Shown one piece after another: positions 57,190 to 64,000 of a stretch of DNA of 64,000 bases. The translations under genes were made by a program, and so were the position numbers. Positions within the stretch are counted from its first letter, which is position 1. Each line of letters opens with the position of its first letter. The notes beneath the pieces were generated by a model, which was given only the letters and a program-made list of their open reading frames with translations, did no database searches and was not told the DNA's origin. This stretch comes from IDS-8 sp040902105 (lineage in GTDB: Bacteria > Pseudomonadota > Gammaproteobacteria > Steroidobacterales > Woeseiaceae). The DNA lies in assembly GCA_040902105.1 (NCBI GenBank), contig JBBDXW010000056.1, positions 1 through 64,000 of the forward strand. The letters run 5' to 3'.

Positions 57190-57404
57190 TTTCCTCGAGA
57201 GGATTGCAGCTGGATCATCGACACTTCATCACGGGCCATGAATGACTTCCGCTCACGATCGGGTGGACTCGACGGACCGCACCAAGTTCCGATGGCGTGG
57301 TGTGTCAACTCCTGTCTGCTCTCAACGTGCTCCAGGAGCGCGGTTCCACTGGCCCCGCCAGTAGTCACTGCTTAAGGTGTGTGTGTGGTGGTCATATTCG
57401 TGAA

Positions 57405-57479
57405 TCAACCAAACAGATCGATGACTTCAGGGCGCTCACCATCTGAGAAGCCTTCGAATCGGGGCAGGTCATCAGTTAT
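57405..57479 (-). pseudogene. C-terminal relic of a GFA-family gene
   Basis: The minus strand reads ITDDLPRFEGFSDGERPEVI and ends DLFG-stop, matching the tail of the GFA protein at 59582-60013 (ITDDLPQFEGSSHGE). The DNA is also alike (CCTTCGAAT, GGGGCAGGTCATCAGTTAT). The zinc-binding part is absent. The rest of the gap 57190-57512 holds nothing else I recognise. Confidence 0.6.
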
Positions 57480-57512
57480 CAAAGCCATTCTGATTGCCGA
57501 TCAGCGATAAAT

Positions 57513-58424
57513 CTAGCGCGTCTGGAAGATTGGATTTTGCTGTATCAGCTCACTGACCCAGTCGACGAAGATGCGCACCTTCGCCGAGAGGTGACGGCTT
57601 TGCGGATACATCACCGATATGGGGAATTGCTCCGCCGTCCAGTCAGTGAGCACCTGCGTGAGCTGCCCCGACTCCAGGTACGGTCCCGCCAAGTAGTTCG
57701 CAACCTTCACGATTCCGAAACTCATGAGACCGGCGACGATATAGGCGTCGTGATCGTTCACCGCGAGGACGCCATCGAGTGTGAGCTGGACCTTCTGCTC
57801 GCCTCGCGCGAATTCCCAGTCCATGACTCGTCCGGTGCGATTTGAAACGTAGTTGACGCATCGGTGTGCGGACAGGTCCTCGGGCCGGCGCGGGATTCCA
57901 TGCTCGCGCAGGTACGCAGGGCTCGCACAGCAGACGAAGCTCATCGTACCGACTCGTCGTGCGACCAGGCTCGAGTCCGCCTGCTTGCCGACGCGCACCA
58001 CACAATCGATTCCCTCCTCCAACAGATGCACCGGTCGAAGCCCTGTCCTCAGTTCCAACCGCAGATCGGGATAGCGGGCGAGGAACGGCGGCAGTTGTGG
58101 AATGATGAAAAGTCTCGCGAGCGCACCGGGCATATCGACGCGCAGGTTCCCCTTCGGCGCGACGCGCGATTGCATGATTGACGCCTCTGCGTCGTCGAGA
58201 TCCGCAAGTATGTGCGCGCAGCGCTCGTAGAACGCGACACCGTCCGGAGTGACGCTCACACGTCGCGTGGTGCGCTGGAGCAATCGCACCCCAAGGTGCT
58301 TCTCGAGGCTCTGCACCAGGTCACTCACGGTCGTCTTCGACATCTGCAGCGAATCGGCCGCTTTCGTGAATCCGCCCAGTTCGACGACGCGAGCGAATGC
58401 CTGCAGTGCCCTCAGTCGATCCAT
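57513..58424 (-). CDS. LysR-family transcriptional regulator
   Basis: The 303-residue regulator has an N-terminal winged helix (about residues 1-60; GGFTKAADSLQMSKTTVSDLVQSLEKHLGVRLLQRTTR) and a periplasmic-binding-like effector domain (about 90-295; CCASPAYLREHG). It is divergent from a small exported protein gene (58530) and lies upstream of the fusion gene on its own strand. Either may be its target. Confidence 0.87.
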   Translation of the reverse strand: MDRLRALQAFARVVELGGFTKAADSLQMSKTTVSDLVQSLEKHLGVRLLQRTTRRVSVTPDGVAFYERCAHILADLDDAEASIMQSRVAPKGNLRVDMPGALARLFIIPQLPPFLARYPDLRLELRTGLRPVHLLEEGIDCVVRVGKQADSSLVARRVGTMSFVCCASPAYLREHGIPRRPEDLSAHRCVNYVSNRTGRVMDWEFARGEQKVQLTLDGVLAVNDHDAYIVAGLMSFGIVKVANYLAGPYLESGQLTQVLTDWTAEQFPISVMYPQSRHLSAKVRIFVDWVSELIQQNPIFQTR

Positions 58425-58529
58425 TGTCCGCGCTCCCGGACAGTGATTCCGCTTTTTGCCGGTTTATCCCTGTCTTGCTGCGAATGATACTGCAGCCACC
58501 CATAGATAAACGCTTCAAGGAGTCATGCA

Positions 58530-58811
58530 ATGAACGTCAAAACCCTACGCTCGCTAGCCGCAGCCTTAGTGGTCACTTCGCTAACCCAACCCGCAATCGC
58601 GGAATCCCTGGGCGAACATCCGGCCGTGCTCGTCGCGCAGACGTGGAGCAGCCGCGGCGTCGATCCCAATACATTGGGAATTATTCCCAATACATTCATC
58701 GTCCTGCATCCCGCGGGTCCCATCTGGGCAGCCGCGACGGCAAAGGCCAACAACGCCGTGCGCGATCCACTACCGCGCGCGGTAGGGAGGGCAAGTGCGT
58801 CGAGTAAGTGA
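58530..58811 (+). CDS. Small exported protein, unknown
   Basis: The 93-residue product has a signal peptide (KTLRSLAAALVVTSLTQPAIA) and a short mature part with GEHPAVLVAQTWSSRGVDP and a later NTFIVLHPAGP. AAGGAGTC precedes the ATG. A 21-bp direct duplication inside the gene repeats the codons for PNT. Similar small exported proteins with an HPAVL motif occur in Proteobacteria; no role is known to me. Confidence 0.6.
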   Translation: MNVKTLRSLAAALVVTSLTQPAIAESLGEHPAVLVAQTWSSRGVDPNTLGIIPNTFIVLHPAGPIWAAATAKANNAVRDPLPRAVGRASASSK

Positions 58812-58851
58812 CGCTGCAGGGCGGCGCGGGCGAGTGCTCGCGCCGGCCCGT

Positions 58852-59103
58852 TCAGGAGTGATGGAGATGTGTTCGACCAAGCCGGCTCGCCGGCGTCCCC
58901 CAGGATGCGCTCACGAGGATGCCGATGACGCCGGGCATGGTAAAGAAGCGGTCGCCGCGGATGATGCCGTCGAAGGTAGAGGCGATCAGGCGAAAATCAC
59001 GACTCCTGTGAGCGTGCGCGCCCCAGAACACGCCGGTTGCAATGTCGCCCACAAACAGAATTACCGAGGCGATGTGCACAAACTTCCATAGGAGGTAGCT
59101 CAT
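58852..59103 (-). pseudogene. N-terminal part of a DUF2269-like membrane protein, truncated
   Basis: The 83-codon frame starts MSYLLWKFVHIASVILFVGD and continues IATGVFWGAHAHRSRDFRLI and ITMPGVIGILVSAS-like residues, as in DUF2269 proteins. It then becomes unrelated (WGTPASRLGRTHLHHS). The family is about twice as long with four helices. Its likely 3' end is at 52195-52306, so about 6.5 kb of foreign DNA separates the halves. Confidence 0.65.
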
Positions 59104-59152
59104 ATTCGTGACTCACAATCGATGGTCAGAGGCCCGGGCGGTCTGGCGTCGC

Positions 59153-59539
59153 CTACTCGACCTTTGTGGAAATCCACCAGGTCGTGCCTCCCGCGTCTTT
59201 CACGCCTCCCCGTTTGTCTTCATCTTCCTTCTTCACCGGTTCCTGCACCGATGTGGCTCCCGCCTCGAGGGCGCGTTTGTACGTCGCATCGACATCCTTG
59301 ACGTAGACATGCACGTAGGAAGGAACGGGCGGCCAGCCATCCCCGCCATCCGCGAGCATAACTACCGTGTCGTCAATCCGAACCTCGGCGTGGAGGAGTT
59401 TACCGTGGTCGTCCGGAAAACGGCGCAGTTCAGTAGCGCCGAAGACCTTCTTGAGGAAATCGATGGTGTCGTTCGCGCCATCGACGATGAGATAGGGCGA
59501 GACAGTACTGTATTTGCCGGGTTTGTAAGATGTGCTCAT
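59153..59539 (-). CDS. VOC-superfamily protein, PhnB-like
   Basis: The 128-residue protein begins YSTVSPYLIVDGANDTIDFLKKVFGA and contains HAEVRIDDTVVMLADGG, YVHVYVKDVDATYKRALEAG and a closing GGTTWWISTKVE. This is the pattern of the PhnB-like glyoxalase/bleomycin-resistance group. GGAGG precedes the ATG at 59539. It follows the GFA gene by 42 bp on the same strand. Confidence 0.8.
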   Translation of the reverse strand: MSTSYKPGKYSTVSPYLIVDGANDTIDFLKKVFGATELRRFPDDHGKLLHAEVRIDDTVVMLADGGDGWPPVPSYVHVYVKDVDATYKRALEAGATSVQEPVKKEDEDKRGGVKDAGGTTWWISTKVE

Positions 59540-59581
59540 CGGTCCTCCGTTTGGCATTTTCTGTGGCGCACTCCTGGTGAC

Positions 59582-60013
59582 TTACTTGTAGTCATTGACG
59601 AGTTCACCATGCGACGAGCCTTCGAATTGCGGCAGGTCATCGGTTATTTCGTAGTAGTCCGCTTTCTCGCCGACGAAGATGTGCCCGATCGTCTTCAACC
59701 CTGTCGGCCCGTCGAGCGTCCCGGCAATGATTCCGGTAGCGTCCAAGTCAAAGGGCTCCCAAAACAGGCTGGAGCCACACGCACGGCAGAATCCACGCCG
59801 CGCCACTTCGGACGTCTTGTACCACGCGAGGCCCGTGTCTTTTGTGATGGTGATATTTACTTTTCGCGCTTTTGAATGCGGGCCAAAGTTGCCGTGCAGG
59901 CGTCGGCACATGCCGCAGTGACAATTGACCACGTCGCGCAGTGGCCCTCTGACTTCGTAGCGCACGGCACCGCAAAGGCAGCCGCCGGTGGTGAGTTTGT
60001 TTCTATCAGTCAT
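59582..60013 (-). CDS. GFA-family zinc protein 1 of the right-hand cluster
   Basis: The 143-residue product has the zinc cysteines GGCLCGAVRYEVRG, NCHCGMCRRLHG and FCRACGSSLFWEP. It ends ITDDLPQFEGSSHGELVNDYK. GGAG precedes the ATG at 60013. The core-like ACTTAAC at 60031-60037 lies 17 bp upstream of the start, as expected for the first gene after an attC junction. Confidence 0.82.
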   Translation of the reverse strand: MTDRNKLTTGGCLCGAVRYEVRGPLRDVVNCHCGMCRRLHGNFGPHSKARKVNITITKDTGLAWYKTSEVARRGFCRACGSSLFWEPFDLDATGIIAGTLDGPTGLKTIGHIFVGEKADYYEITDDLPQFEGSSHGELVNDYK

Positions 60014-60030
60014 ATCCGCTCCATCAATGC

Positions 60031-60213
60031 ACTTAACGCCTGAATTAAGCCGAGATGTCTGTTTCCGTGCCATCGGTTCTCGATCCGGTCCACCGGTTCA
60101 AGCTATGGCAGTAGGCGACATCATCGCCAGCGGTGATTTTGAGGTCGCCAATTTCATATCCGATCGGACCGCTCCACGCGCGCTAGCGCGTCCCGTGTTA
60201 TGACTGGTTAGAA
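60031..60213. repeat. attC-like site interrupted by a SnoaL-gene fragment
   Basis: On the minus strand TTCTAAC (60213-60207) starts the left half inside the brnA tail. The right half CGGCTTAATTCAGGCGTTAAG ends with GTTAAGT, a perfect GTTRRRY core (60037-60031), and closely resembles aadA-type recombination sites. Between the halves sits a 126-bp piece (60053-60178) nearly identical to part of the SnoaL gene. Without that piece the site would be about 57 bp long. Confidence 0.5.
60053..60178. repeat. 126-bp duplication of part of the SnoaL gene, copy 1
   Basis: It matches 61311-61436 in the same orientation, with three substitutions, all near the right end. The source copy lies inside the SnoaL coding region. 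The noncoding copy sits in the attC-like region between brnA and the GFA gene, which implies a recent event. Confidence 0.9.
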
Positions 60214-60434
60214 GCCGATTGCTCCAAGCGCTCGGCGAGCCAGACTTTGATGATGGACTGCCGGGTAACGCCAAGTCGCTTTGCCTCTTTATCCAAGCGA
60301 TAAATCATCCAACTCGGAAAGTCCACGTTCACGCGCTTTTGAGTTTGGAGCGGGCGCTTTGCTTTTGACAAATCAAGGACATCCGTGACGTCTTTGCCCT
60401 CATCAAATTTACGGTCAAATGCTTTAGCTTTCAT
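60198..60434 (-). CDS. brnA: BrnA antitoxin
   Basis: The 78-residue product starts MKAKAFDRKFDEGKDVTDVL and has QKRVNVDFPSWMIYRLDKEA, then KRLGVTRQSIIKVWLAERL, a ribbon-helix-helix DNA-binding domain typical of BrnA. It neutralises BrnT and represses the operon. It overlaps brnT by 11 bp. Its last codons lie in the left half of an attC-like site. Confidence 0.87.
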   Translation of the reverse strand: MKAKAFDRKFDEGKDVTDVLDLSKAKRPLQTQKRVNVDFPSWMIYRLDKEAKRLGVTRQSIIKVWLAERLEQSASNQS

Positions 60435-60681
60435 ACAAGGTCACCTCTTCATCTCGAGATCTACGCACCGAAATGATTCGAATGTTGTCACCACGATACG
60501 TGATGACGGCCGACCAGTGCTTGGCGGCGACAGCGCCAATTACAACGAAGCGCGGCTCATCCTCCGTTTTTGCGGGAATCTCCAACAGATCCGGGTCTTC
60601 CCACAGAGTCTGGGCCTCGATGAAGTCGATGCCGTGCTTCGTTTTGTTGGGCTGGCTCTTTGCTTCGTCGAACTCAAACAT
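60424..60681 (-). CDS. brnT: BrnT toxin (ribonuclease)
   Basis: The 85-residue protein matches BrnT: FEFDEAKSQPNKTKHGIDFI, EAQTLWEDP, VITYRGDNIRIISVRRSRDEE. BrnT is a RelE-fold mRNA ribonuclease induced by stress. The ATG at 60681 lies next to a 15-bp palindrome (60683-60697), the probable BrnTA operator. Confidence 0.87.
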   Translation of the reverse strand: MFEFDEAKSQPNKTKHGIDFIEAQTLWEDPDLLEIPAKTEDEPRFVVIGAVAAKHWSAVITYRGDNIRIISVRRSRDEEVTLYES

Positions 60682-60682
60682 G

Positions 60683-60697
60683 GTATAGAAACTATAC
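60683..60697. promoter_or_regulatory. Perfect palindrome at the brnT start, probable operator
   Basis: GTATAG-AAA-CTATAC has perfect 6-bp arms and ends one base from the brnT start codon. BrnA-type antitoxins bind inverted repeats at their promoter; its position supports autoregulation. Confidence 0.6.
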
Positions 60698-60725
60698 AAT
60701 AATAATGGGATTTGCGTCGCCCGGT

Positions 60726-60795
60726 TTCTAACCGTCTGAATTAGCTAAGCCGTGCCTGCGACACGCGACCTATCCTTCGCATGAATCAGTTGAGA
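60726..60795. repeat. attC-like site, 70 bp
   Basis: On the minus strand the site runs from TCTCAAC to GTTAGAA. It has the right-half signature GGCTTAGCTAATTCAGACG, close to the aadA-type half GGCTTAATTCAGGCG. The stop codon of the upstream frame lies inside it, as is common in gene cassettes. The cores deviate from RYYYAAC and GTTRRRY at one base each. Confidence 0.45.
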
Positions 60796-61171
60796 GCCGA
60801 TCAGCGGCGCGGTAAGTGGCATCTTTCACGACCACGCCACCGACGACGCCGCAAAAGCAAGGGTTTCGCGCTCGCTTTCCAGCGTCGTTGTCGCTAAGGA
60901 AGCCGCCACCGTTGATTGGCGTCTGTTCGTCCCGTCCGGCGGCGGCCGCCACGACGCGATAGGGGTCGCGGCCTTCGATCGCAAACATGTCGACGCCGCC
61001 TTGTGGACGATGGGTCGTGAAATCATCGAAGATTTTGACTATCGTCTCATCCGCATATGGCAATCGGTACAGACCTTGGCTTTCAGTGGGCGCAGAGGGC
61101 GCCTCTTGCGCTATGGATGCACTTGACGACGTCAAACACGCGTAGATGATCGCGACTAATCTGGTGTTCAT
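60770..61171 (-). pseudogene. Truncated M23-type peptidase gene
   Basis: The first 80 residues look like an exported M23-like peptidase: a signal peptide (RLVAIIYACLTSSSASIA), then YRLPYADETIVKIFDDFTTH, DMFAIEGRDPYRVVAAAAGR. After that the sequence changes to an unrelated low-complexity stretch ending RLSTDSCEG. The catalytic HxH part is missing. The break is probably a cassette or deletion joint. Confidence 0.5.
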
Positions 61172-61188
61172 CGCTTTTGTTCATCGAT

Positions 61189-61665
61189 CTATGGCTTGAG
61201 ATCGATCGCTGCCTTGAGGCTGCCGTCCATGTACATGGGCACCGATTCGTGTACGTGGGTGATCAGCCACCGACCTTTGATCTTGCGGAAGCAGAGGGTC
61301 TCGCGAAACCAGATGTCTGTTTCCGTGCCATCGGTTCTCGATCCGGTCCACCGGTTCAAGCTATGGCAGTAGGCGACATCATCGCCAGCGGTGATTTTGA
61401 GGTCGCCAATCTCGTAGCCGATCGGACCGCTCCACGTTTCGAACCAGCCTGTCAGATCCTCTTCGAGAGGCGACTGCTGGAGCGGCGTTTCGACGAAATA
61501 ACCCACGGAGTCTTCGGTGAAACCGGGTAGCACTCCCTTCGCGTTCTTGTTGCGTATTGCGTTCGCCCGCGCTTGCATCGTCCGGATAATCCGGGCTTCG
61601 TCGTATGCTTTGGTGTTTTCGGTGGTCGTAGCGGCATCTTTGCCTGCGGACGTCGTGTGTTGCAT
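61189..61665 (-). CDS. SnoaL-like (NTF2-fold) protein
   Basis: The 158-residue protein has the NTF2/SnoaL pattern: EARIIRTMQARANAIRNKNA, FTEDSVGYFVETPLQQSPLE, VAYCHSLNRWTGSRTDGTE and FRKIKGRWLITHVHESVPM. Such folds act as isomerases, hydrolases or stress proteins; the role is open. AAGGAG precedes ATG 61665. A 126-bp internal piece is duplicated at 60053-60178. Confidence 0.78.
   Translation of the reverse strand: MQHTTSAGKDAATTTENTKAYDEARIIRTMQARANAIRNKNAKGVLPGFTEDSVGYFVETPLQQSPLEEDLTGWFETWSGPIGYEIGDLKITAGDDVAYCHSLNRWTGSRTDGTETDIWFRETLCFRKIKGRWLITHVHESVPMYMDGSLKAAIDLKP
61311..61436. repeat. 126-bp duplication, source copy inside the SnoaL gene
   Basis: It encodes the middle of the SnoaL protein (from WSGPIGYEIGDLKITAGDDV to TDGTETDI). 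The partner at 60053-60178 differs at only three bases. Confidence 0.9.
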
Positions 61666-61816
61666 GACGTTACTCCTTGAAGCAGTGGGGGATAAATCAC
61701 GGACGAGAGTGGCTGTGACTACCAATAGTCGTTCGAGGAAACACAAAATAGACAGGGGCGGGGAAGCCCGTCGCCAGGGTACATTCACATTCAAGTCTGC
61801 AAAATCGAAGACGGGA

Positions 61817-61850
61817 ACTGATGTGTCCGGCGTCCGGTGCAGCGCTTGGT
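61817..61850 (-). repeat. attC left-half-like sequence after a GFA gene
   Basis: Directly after the GFA stop the minus strand reads GACCAAGCGCTGCACCGGAC then GCCGGAC. This resembles the left half of a common environmental attC type (CCCAACAAGCGCTGCA...CGGACGC). The core AAC is not perfect and no right half was found before the SnoaL gene. Confidence 0.35.
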
Positions 61851-62260
61851 CAGGTCTCATCACCCCGAGGCTTTGGGCCGTCAAATCTTGGTAAGGTGTC
61901 TGTGGTCCCGAACCAAGGGATACGGCTGGAATACCAGATGTGATATTGAGGTTGCACCTGGCCGCTGTCATCGAGACTACCTACGTTCACTTCGACTGTC
62001 GTAGCGTTATGGGAATCACGATAAGCGATTTGCGTGCCACAGTTGCTACAGAACTCGCGGTGCCCGTGCTTCGACGATTGGTAACGCGCAGGTACTCCGC
62101 GCGTATACGAAAAGTCCTGAGCCCGGAACGAGACCCAGGCAAGGACTGGAGCACCAGTCGACCGTTGGCACAGTTTGCAGTGGCAATAACCGGCGTCTAT
62201 CGGCTGTTTCGCCGAGGAGAATCGGATAGCCTCACAAAGACATCCGCCGTTGAAAGCCAT
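61850..62260 (-). CDS. GFA-family zinc protein 2 of the right-hand cluster
   Basis: The 136-residue product has NGGCLCEAIRFSSA, YCHCKLCQRSTGAP and FCSNCGTQIAYRD as zinc ligands. It ends in a GTTDTLPRFDGPKPRGDET tail. Start ATG 62260, or GTG 12 nt upstream. Family activity is mostly unproven. An attC left-half-like sequence follows its stop. Confidence 0.8.
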   Translation of the reverse strand: MAFNGGCLCEAIRFSSAKQPIDAGYCHCKLCQRSTGAPVLAWVSFRAQDFSYTRGVPARYQSSKHGHREFCSNCGTQIAYRDSHNATTVEVNVGSLDDSGQVQPQYHIWYSSRIPWFGTTDTLPRFDGPKPRGDET

Positions 62261-62348
62261 CGTTACGCCCACCGGAGACCTGACATCGGGCTTGTTAGCC
62301 CCATGCCCACGTCAGGCGGCGCCCCATTTGTTTTCCTCGCAGAAGCGC

Positions 62349-62693
62349 TCACCCGGATATCTCGCGCTGCCAATAGAAACCTTCGGCTAACCATGCAAGC
62401 GTGCCGCATTTGCGACACGAGAATAGCTTGCTCTTCGCGCGCTCGGAAGAAATGCGCCAATTGAACACCCTGCCGGCGCAAGCCGGACAGCGCACAACGG
62501 ACGTAAGCACGTGATAGGAGATTGCACCGCCAACAGTGATGAGCACGAACACAGCGACAACCCATCCGTTTCCCCAGCTCGAAGTCGCGAACGCCGCGAC
62601 GATAATCAGCAGGCCGCTGATTGCGCCCGCCACGCGAAATATGAGTGTGAAACGATCTCGAGTCTTCAAATGCACTGGCTCGCTAATATTCAC
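62349..62693 (-). CDS. Small membrane protein with zinc ribbon
   Basis: The 114-residue product, from a GTG at 62693, has two hydrophobic segments (FTLIFRVAGAISGLLIIVAAFA; GWVVAVFVLITVGGAISYHVL) followed by a four-cysteine ribbon, CPACAGRVFNW and CRKCGTLAWL. No family is recognised. The start is uncertain; longer frames begin with unlikely sequence that overlaps the GFA 3 gene. Confidence 0.55.
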   Translation of the reverse strand: MNISEPVHLKTRDRFTLIFRVAGAISGLLIIVAAFATSSWGNGWVVAVFVLITVGGAISYHVLTSVVRCPACAGRVFNWRISSERAKSKLFSCRKCGTLAWLAEGFYWQREISG

Positions 62694-62706
62694 GGCCGGG
62701 CGCCCA

Positions 62707-63129
62707 TTAGCCGCCTGACGTCCGCATAGGCGCGCAGAAGTCTGCGACACATCGCCCGTCTCGTGGCAGGTCTTCAAAGCTCTCGAGCCCGTCGAAATGA
62801 TCGATTGGAAGCTGCGCCACAACCTCCGGTTCGGTCAGTCGCACGTTGACCGCAATGCGACGCCGCCCCTCTTTGTTCGGCTCCAGGGCTCGCCAATAGG
62901 CAACGCAGCCGCAAACGGGGCAGAAATGAAACTCGAGCGCGTTGCCTCGGATGTATGCGTGCGTCGGACCCGCGACACTGATGCCTTCGCCCTCAAAGTC
63001 ATAGGCCCACAGTACGCCGTAGCGGCGACATACGGTGCAATTGCACGCTGTAACTGACTCGGGCATGCCTTCAAAACGCCATTGAACGGCTCCGCAGTGG
63101 CAGGCACCCTCGATCATTTTAGTATCCAC
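62707..63129 (-). CDS. GFA-family zinc protein 3 of the right-hand cluster
   Basis: The 140-residue product has GACHCGAVQWRFEG, ACNCTVCRRYGVLW and HFCPVCGCVAYWRA as zinc-binding clusters, followed by VNVRLTEPEVVAQLPIDHFDG. It starts at GTG 63129 or ATG 63117. It is a paralogue of the other GFA proteins but diverged enough to have been acquired independently. Confidence 0.8.
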   Translation of the reverse strand: MDTKMIEGACHCGAVQWRFEGMPESVTACNCTVCRRYGVLWAYDFEGEGISVAGPTHAYIRGNALEFHFCPVCGCVAYWRALEPNKEGRRRIAVNVRLTEPEVVAQLPIDHFDGLESFEDLPRDGRCVADFCAPMRTSGG

Positions 63130-63192
63130 TTCGATTTGCCGCGTTCCGCTCGGCCAGTACGTTGAGGTGCTCGCATCGGTGTGCGCGGTCCG

Positions 63193-63249
63193 TGTAAACG
63201 ATTTAGCTCAGCGGCGCCTGGCGGCGTCCGATGCAGCGCGTTGTTGGGC
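63193..63249. repeat. attC-like site, 57 bp
   Basis: On the minus strand it begins with GCCCAAC, a perfect RYYYAAC core (63249-63243), and continues AACGCGCTGCATCGGACGCC. It ends GCTGAGCTAAATCGTTTACA. Left and right parts resemble the environmental attC pattern GCGCTGCA...GTGAGCTTAAACGTT. It lies between the methyltransferase gene and GFA 3. Confidence 0.45.
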
Positions 63250-63333
63250 CGCATTTGCTACCCAAGGTTTGATTTTTCTCAGCACAGGTCGGAGTTTACG
63301 CTCAGCAACCGGGCTGTGGATGATACGTTTTAT

Positions 63334-63933
63334 TCACTTTTGAGCATCATAGTAGTGATTGTCCCCTTCATCCGTGTACTCGCCCAGCAAAGCCAGGCCT
63401 GCGCCCCCCAAAGTCGCCCTGTAATCCTCGGCCCCCAGTGACAGCGACCGGCGGCCGGTCAAAACATCCGTCCAGGCACACGCGTCCGCCGGGGACGTAA
63501 ACAGGAAGCGACCGCCGGGCTTTAACGCCTGCGCTACCCTGCGAATAAGATCACGTTGCGCATCGGCAGGCAGGAGAAATATCAGGCCGACAGCGAGAAC
63601 TCCGTCGAAGGTGCGGTCAAAGAAGCTTGAGCCCTCGACGCCTTCGCAGATGACATGCGCGTGTGGGAAGCGGCTGCGAAACGCCGCCGTCAGAGTTGGT
63701 GAGGCATCAATCCCATAGATGTTGAATCCGTCATCGACCAGTGCCATCGAGAGCGGCACTCCATGGCCACAACCGAGGTCGAGAATTGACGCGCCCGGCG
63801 ATAGCGCGCGAGCCCACCTTAGAATTGTCGTGACGCCGATGTTCGACTGCTCACGCCGTTCCATGAACTTCGTGGCGACAGCCTCGTAGCCGTTTGAAGG
63901 GTCGTCCCTGGCCGTCGCGTGTTGCCGTTTCAC
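63334..63933 (-). CDS. Class I SAM-dependent methyltransferase
   Basis: The 199-residue product has motif I ILDLGCGHGVPLSMALVDDG, the acidic loop YGIDASPTLTAAFRSRF, and a later LKPGGRFLFTSPADACAW. Substrate unknown. The start is uncertain (GTG 63933 chosen; GTG 63978 at the edge is possible). An attC-like site follows it at 63193-63249, so it may be the cassette nearest to the missing integrase. Confidence 0.75.
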   Translation of the reverse strand: MKRQHATARDDPSNGYEAVATKFMERREQSNIGVTTILRWARALSPGASILDLGCGHGVPLSMALVDDGFNIYGIDASPTLTAAFRSRFPHAHVICEGVEGSSFFDRTFDGVLAVGLIFLLPADAQRDLIRRVAQALKPGGRFLFTSPADACAWTDVLTGRRSLSLGAEDYRATLGGAGLALLGEYTDEGDNHYYDAQK

Positions 63934-64000
63934 CGTCCGCTGCAACCGGTCGTCAGACGACAAGCTGCGCGAGTTCACCGGGCTCCTCGAACAGCCGCCC

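Overview
The window looks like chromosomal DNA from a GC-rich gammaproteobacterium. The evidence is a Pseudomonas-type histidine utilisation locus (hutI, hutF-hutC-hutU-hutH-hutG), Tat- and cytochrome-linked sulfite dehydrogenase genes, a protein-kinase/ECF-sigma pair, a TolB/FlgO-TPR protein, and a family of REP-like hairpins (core GTAGGAGCCCGC) scattered between housekeeping genes. No rRNA, tRNA, CRISPR array or complete insertion sequence was seen, and no genus can be assigned from the sequence alone.

Left accessory region (1 to about 15.2 kb). Toxin-antitoxin-like modules, intact and decayed, are packed together: AbiEi/AbiEii, a winged-helix/nucleotidyltransferase pair at 4.2-5.4 kb, HigBA, HicAB with a third coupled gene, a second winged-helix/nucleotidyltransferase pair on the minus strand at 12.4-13.4 kb, and VapBC. 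Between them lie relics: a truncated nucleotidyltransferase behind an intact winged-helix gene (9.2-9.65 kb), the leader of the same family at 2.2 kb, a frameshifted VapB (12.0 kb), and a frameshifted winged-helix gene followed by a broken AbiEii gene (13.6-14.2 kb). Many promoters keep striking palindromes, including three ACCCA-N5-TGGGT boxes spaced exactly 21 bp apart. A DUF3800 gene, a large TPR protein and a GST gene are interspersed.

Core-like middle (15.4 to 52.2 kb). In order: a lipoprotein-like gene, mug, a GFA-family protein, transporters, a methyltransferase, a GNAT, two divergent paralogous phosphoribosyltransferases, a LOG protein, a phosphotransferase, a nucleotide-carrier-like MFS protein with a thiolase and a nitroreductase, then the hut locus. 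Five hut genes are joined by four consecutive ATGA overlaps, and a HutC-type operator lies between hutI and hutF. Sulfite dehydrogenase and its cytochrome c follow. At 36.6-40.8 kb is a three-gene operon of unrecognised exported proteins (a lipoprotein, a 287-residue secreted protein, and a 941-residue Cys-rich protein ending in two CARDB-like domains). It converges on a kinase/ECF-sigma operon. Further genes encode a SYLF protein, a metallo-hydrolase, a DHA2 transporter, DUF937 and DUF488 proteins, a PAT-like acetyltransferase, a VOC protein and a GST.

Right accessory region (52.2 to 64 kb). A DUF2269-like membrane protein gene appears split: its 3' end is at 52.2 kb and its 5' end at 58.9-59.1 kb. 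Between them sit an FtsX-type ABC transporter, a fusion of an NAD(P)H-quinone-reductase-like flavodoxin to a UbiA-type prenyltransferase, a LysR regulator and a small exported protein. From about 59 to 64 kb, all genes lie on the minus strand as short metabolic or TA genes (VOC, three GFA proteins, BrnTA, SnoaL, a methyltransferase) separated by attC-like sequences. This suggests an eroded integron cassette array whose integrase would lie beyond the right edge.
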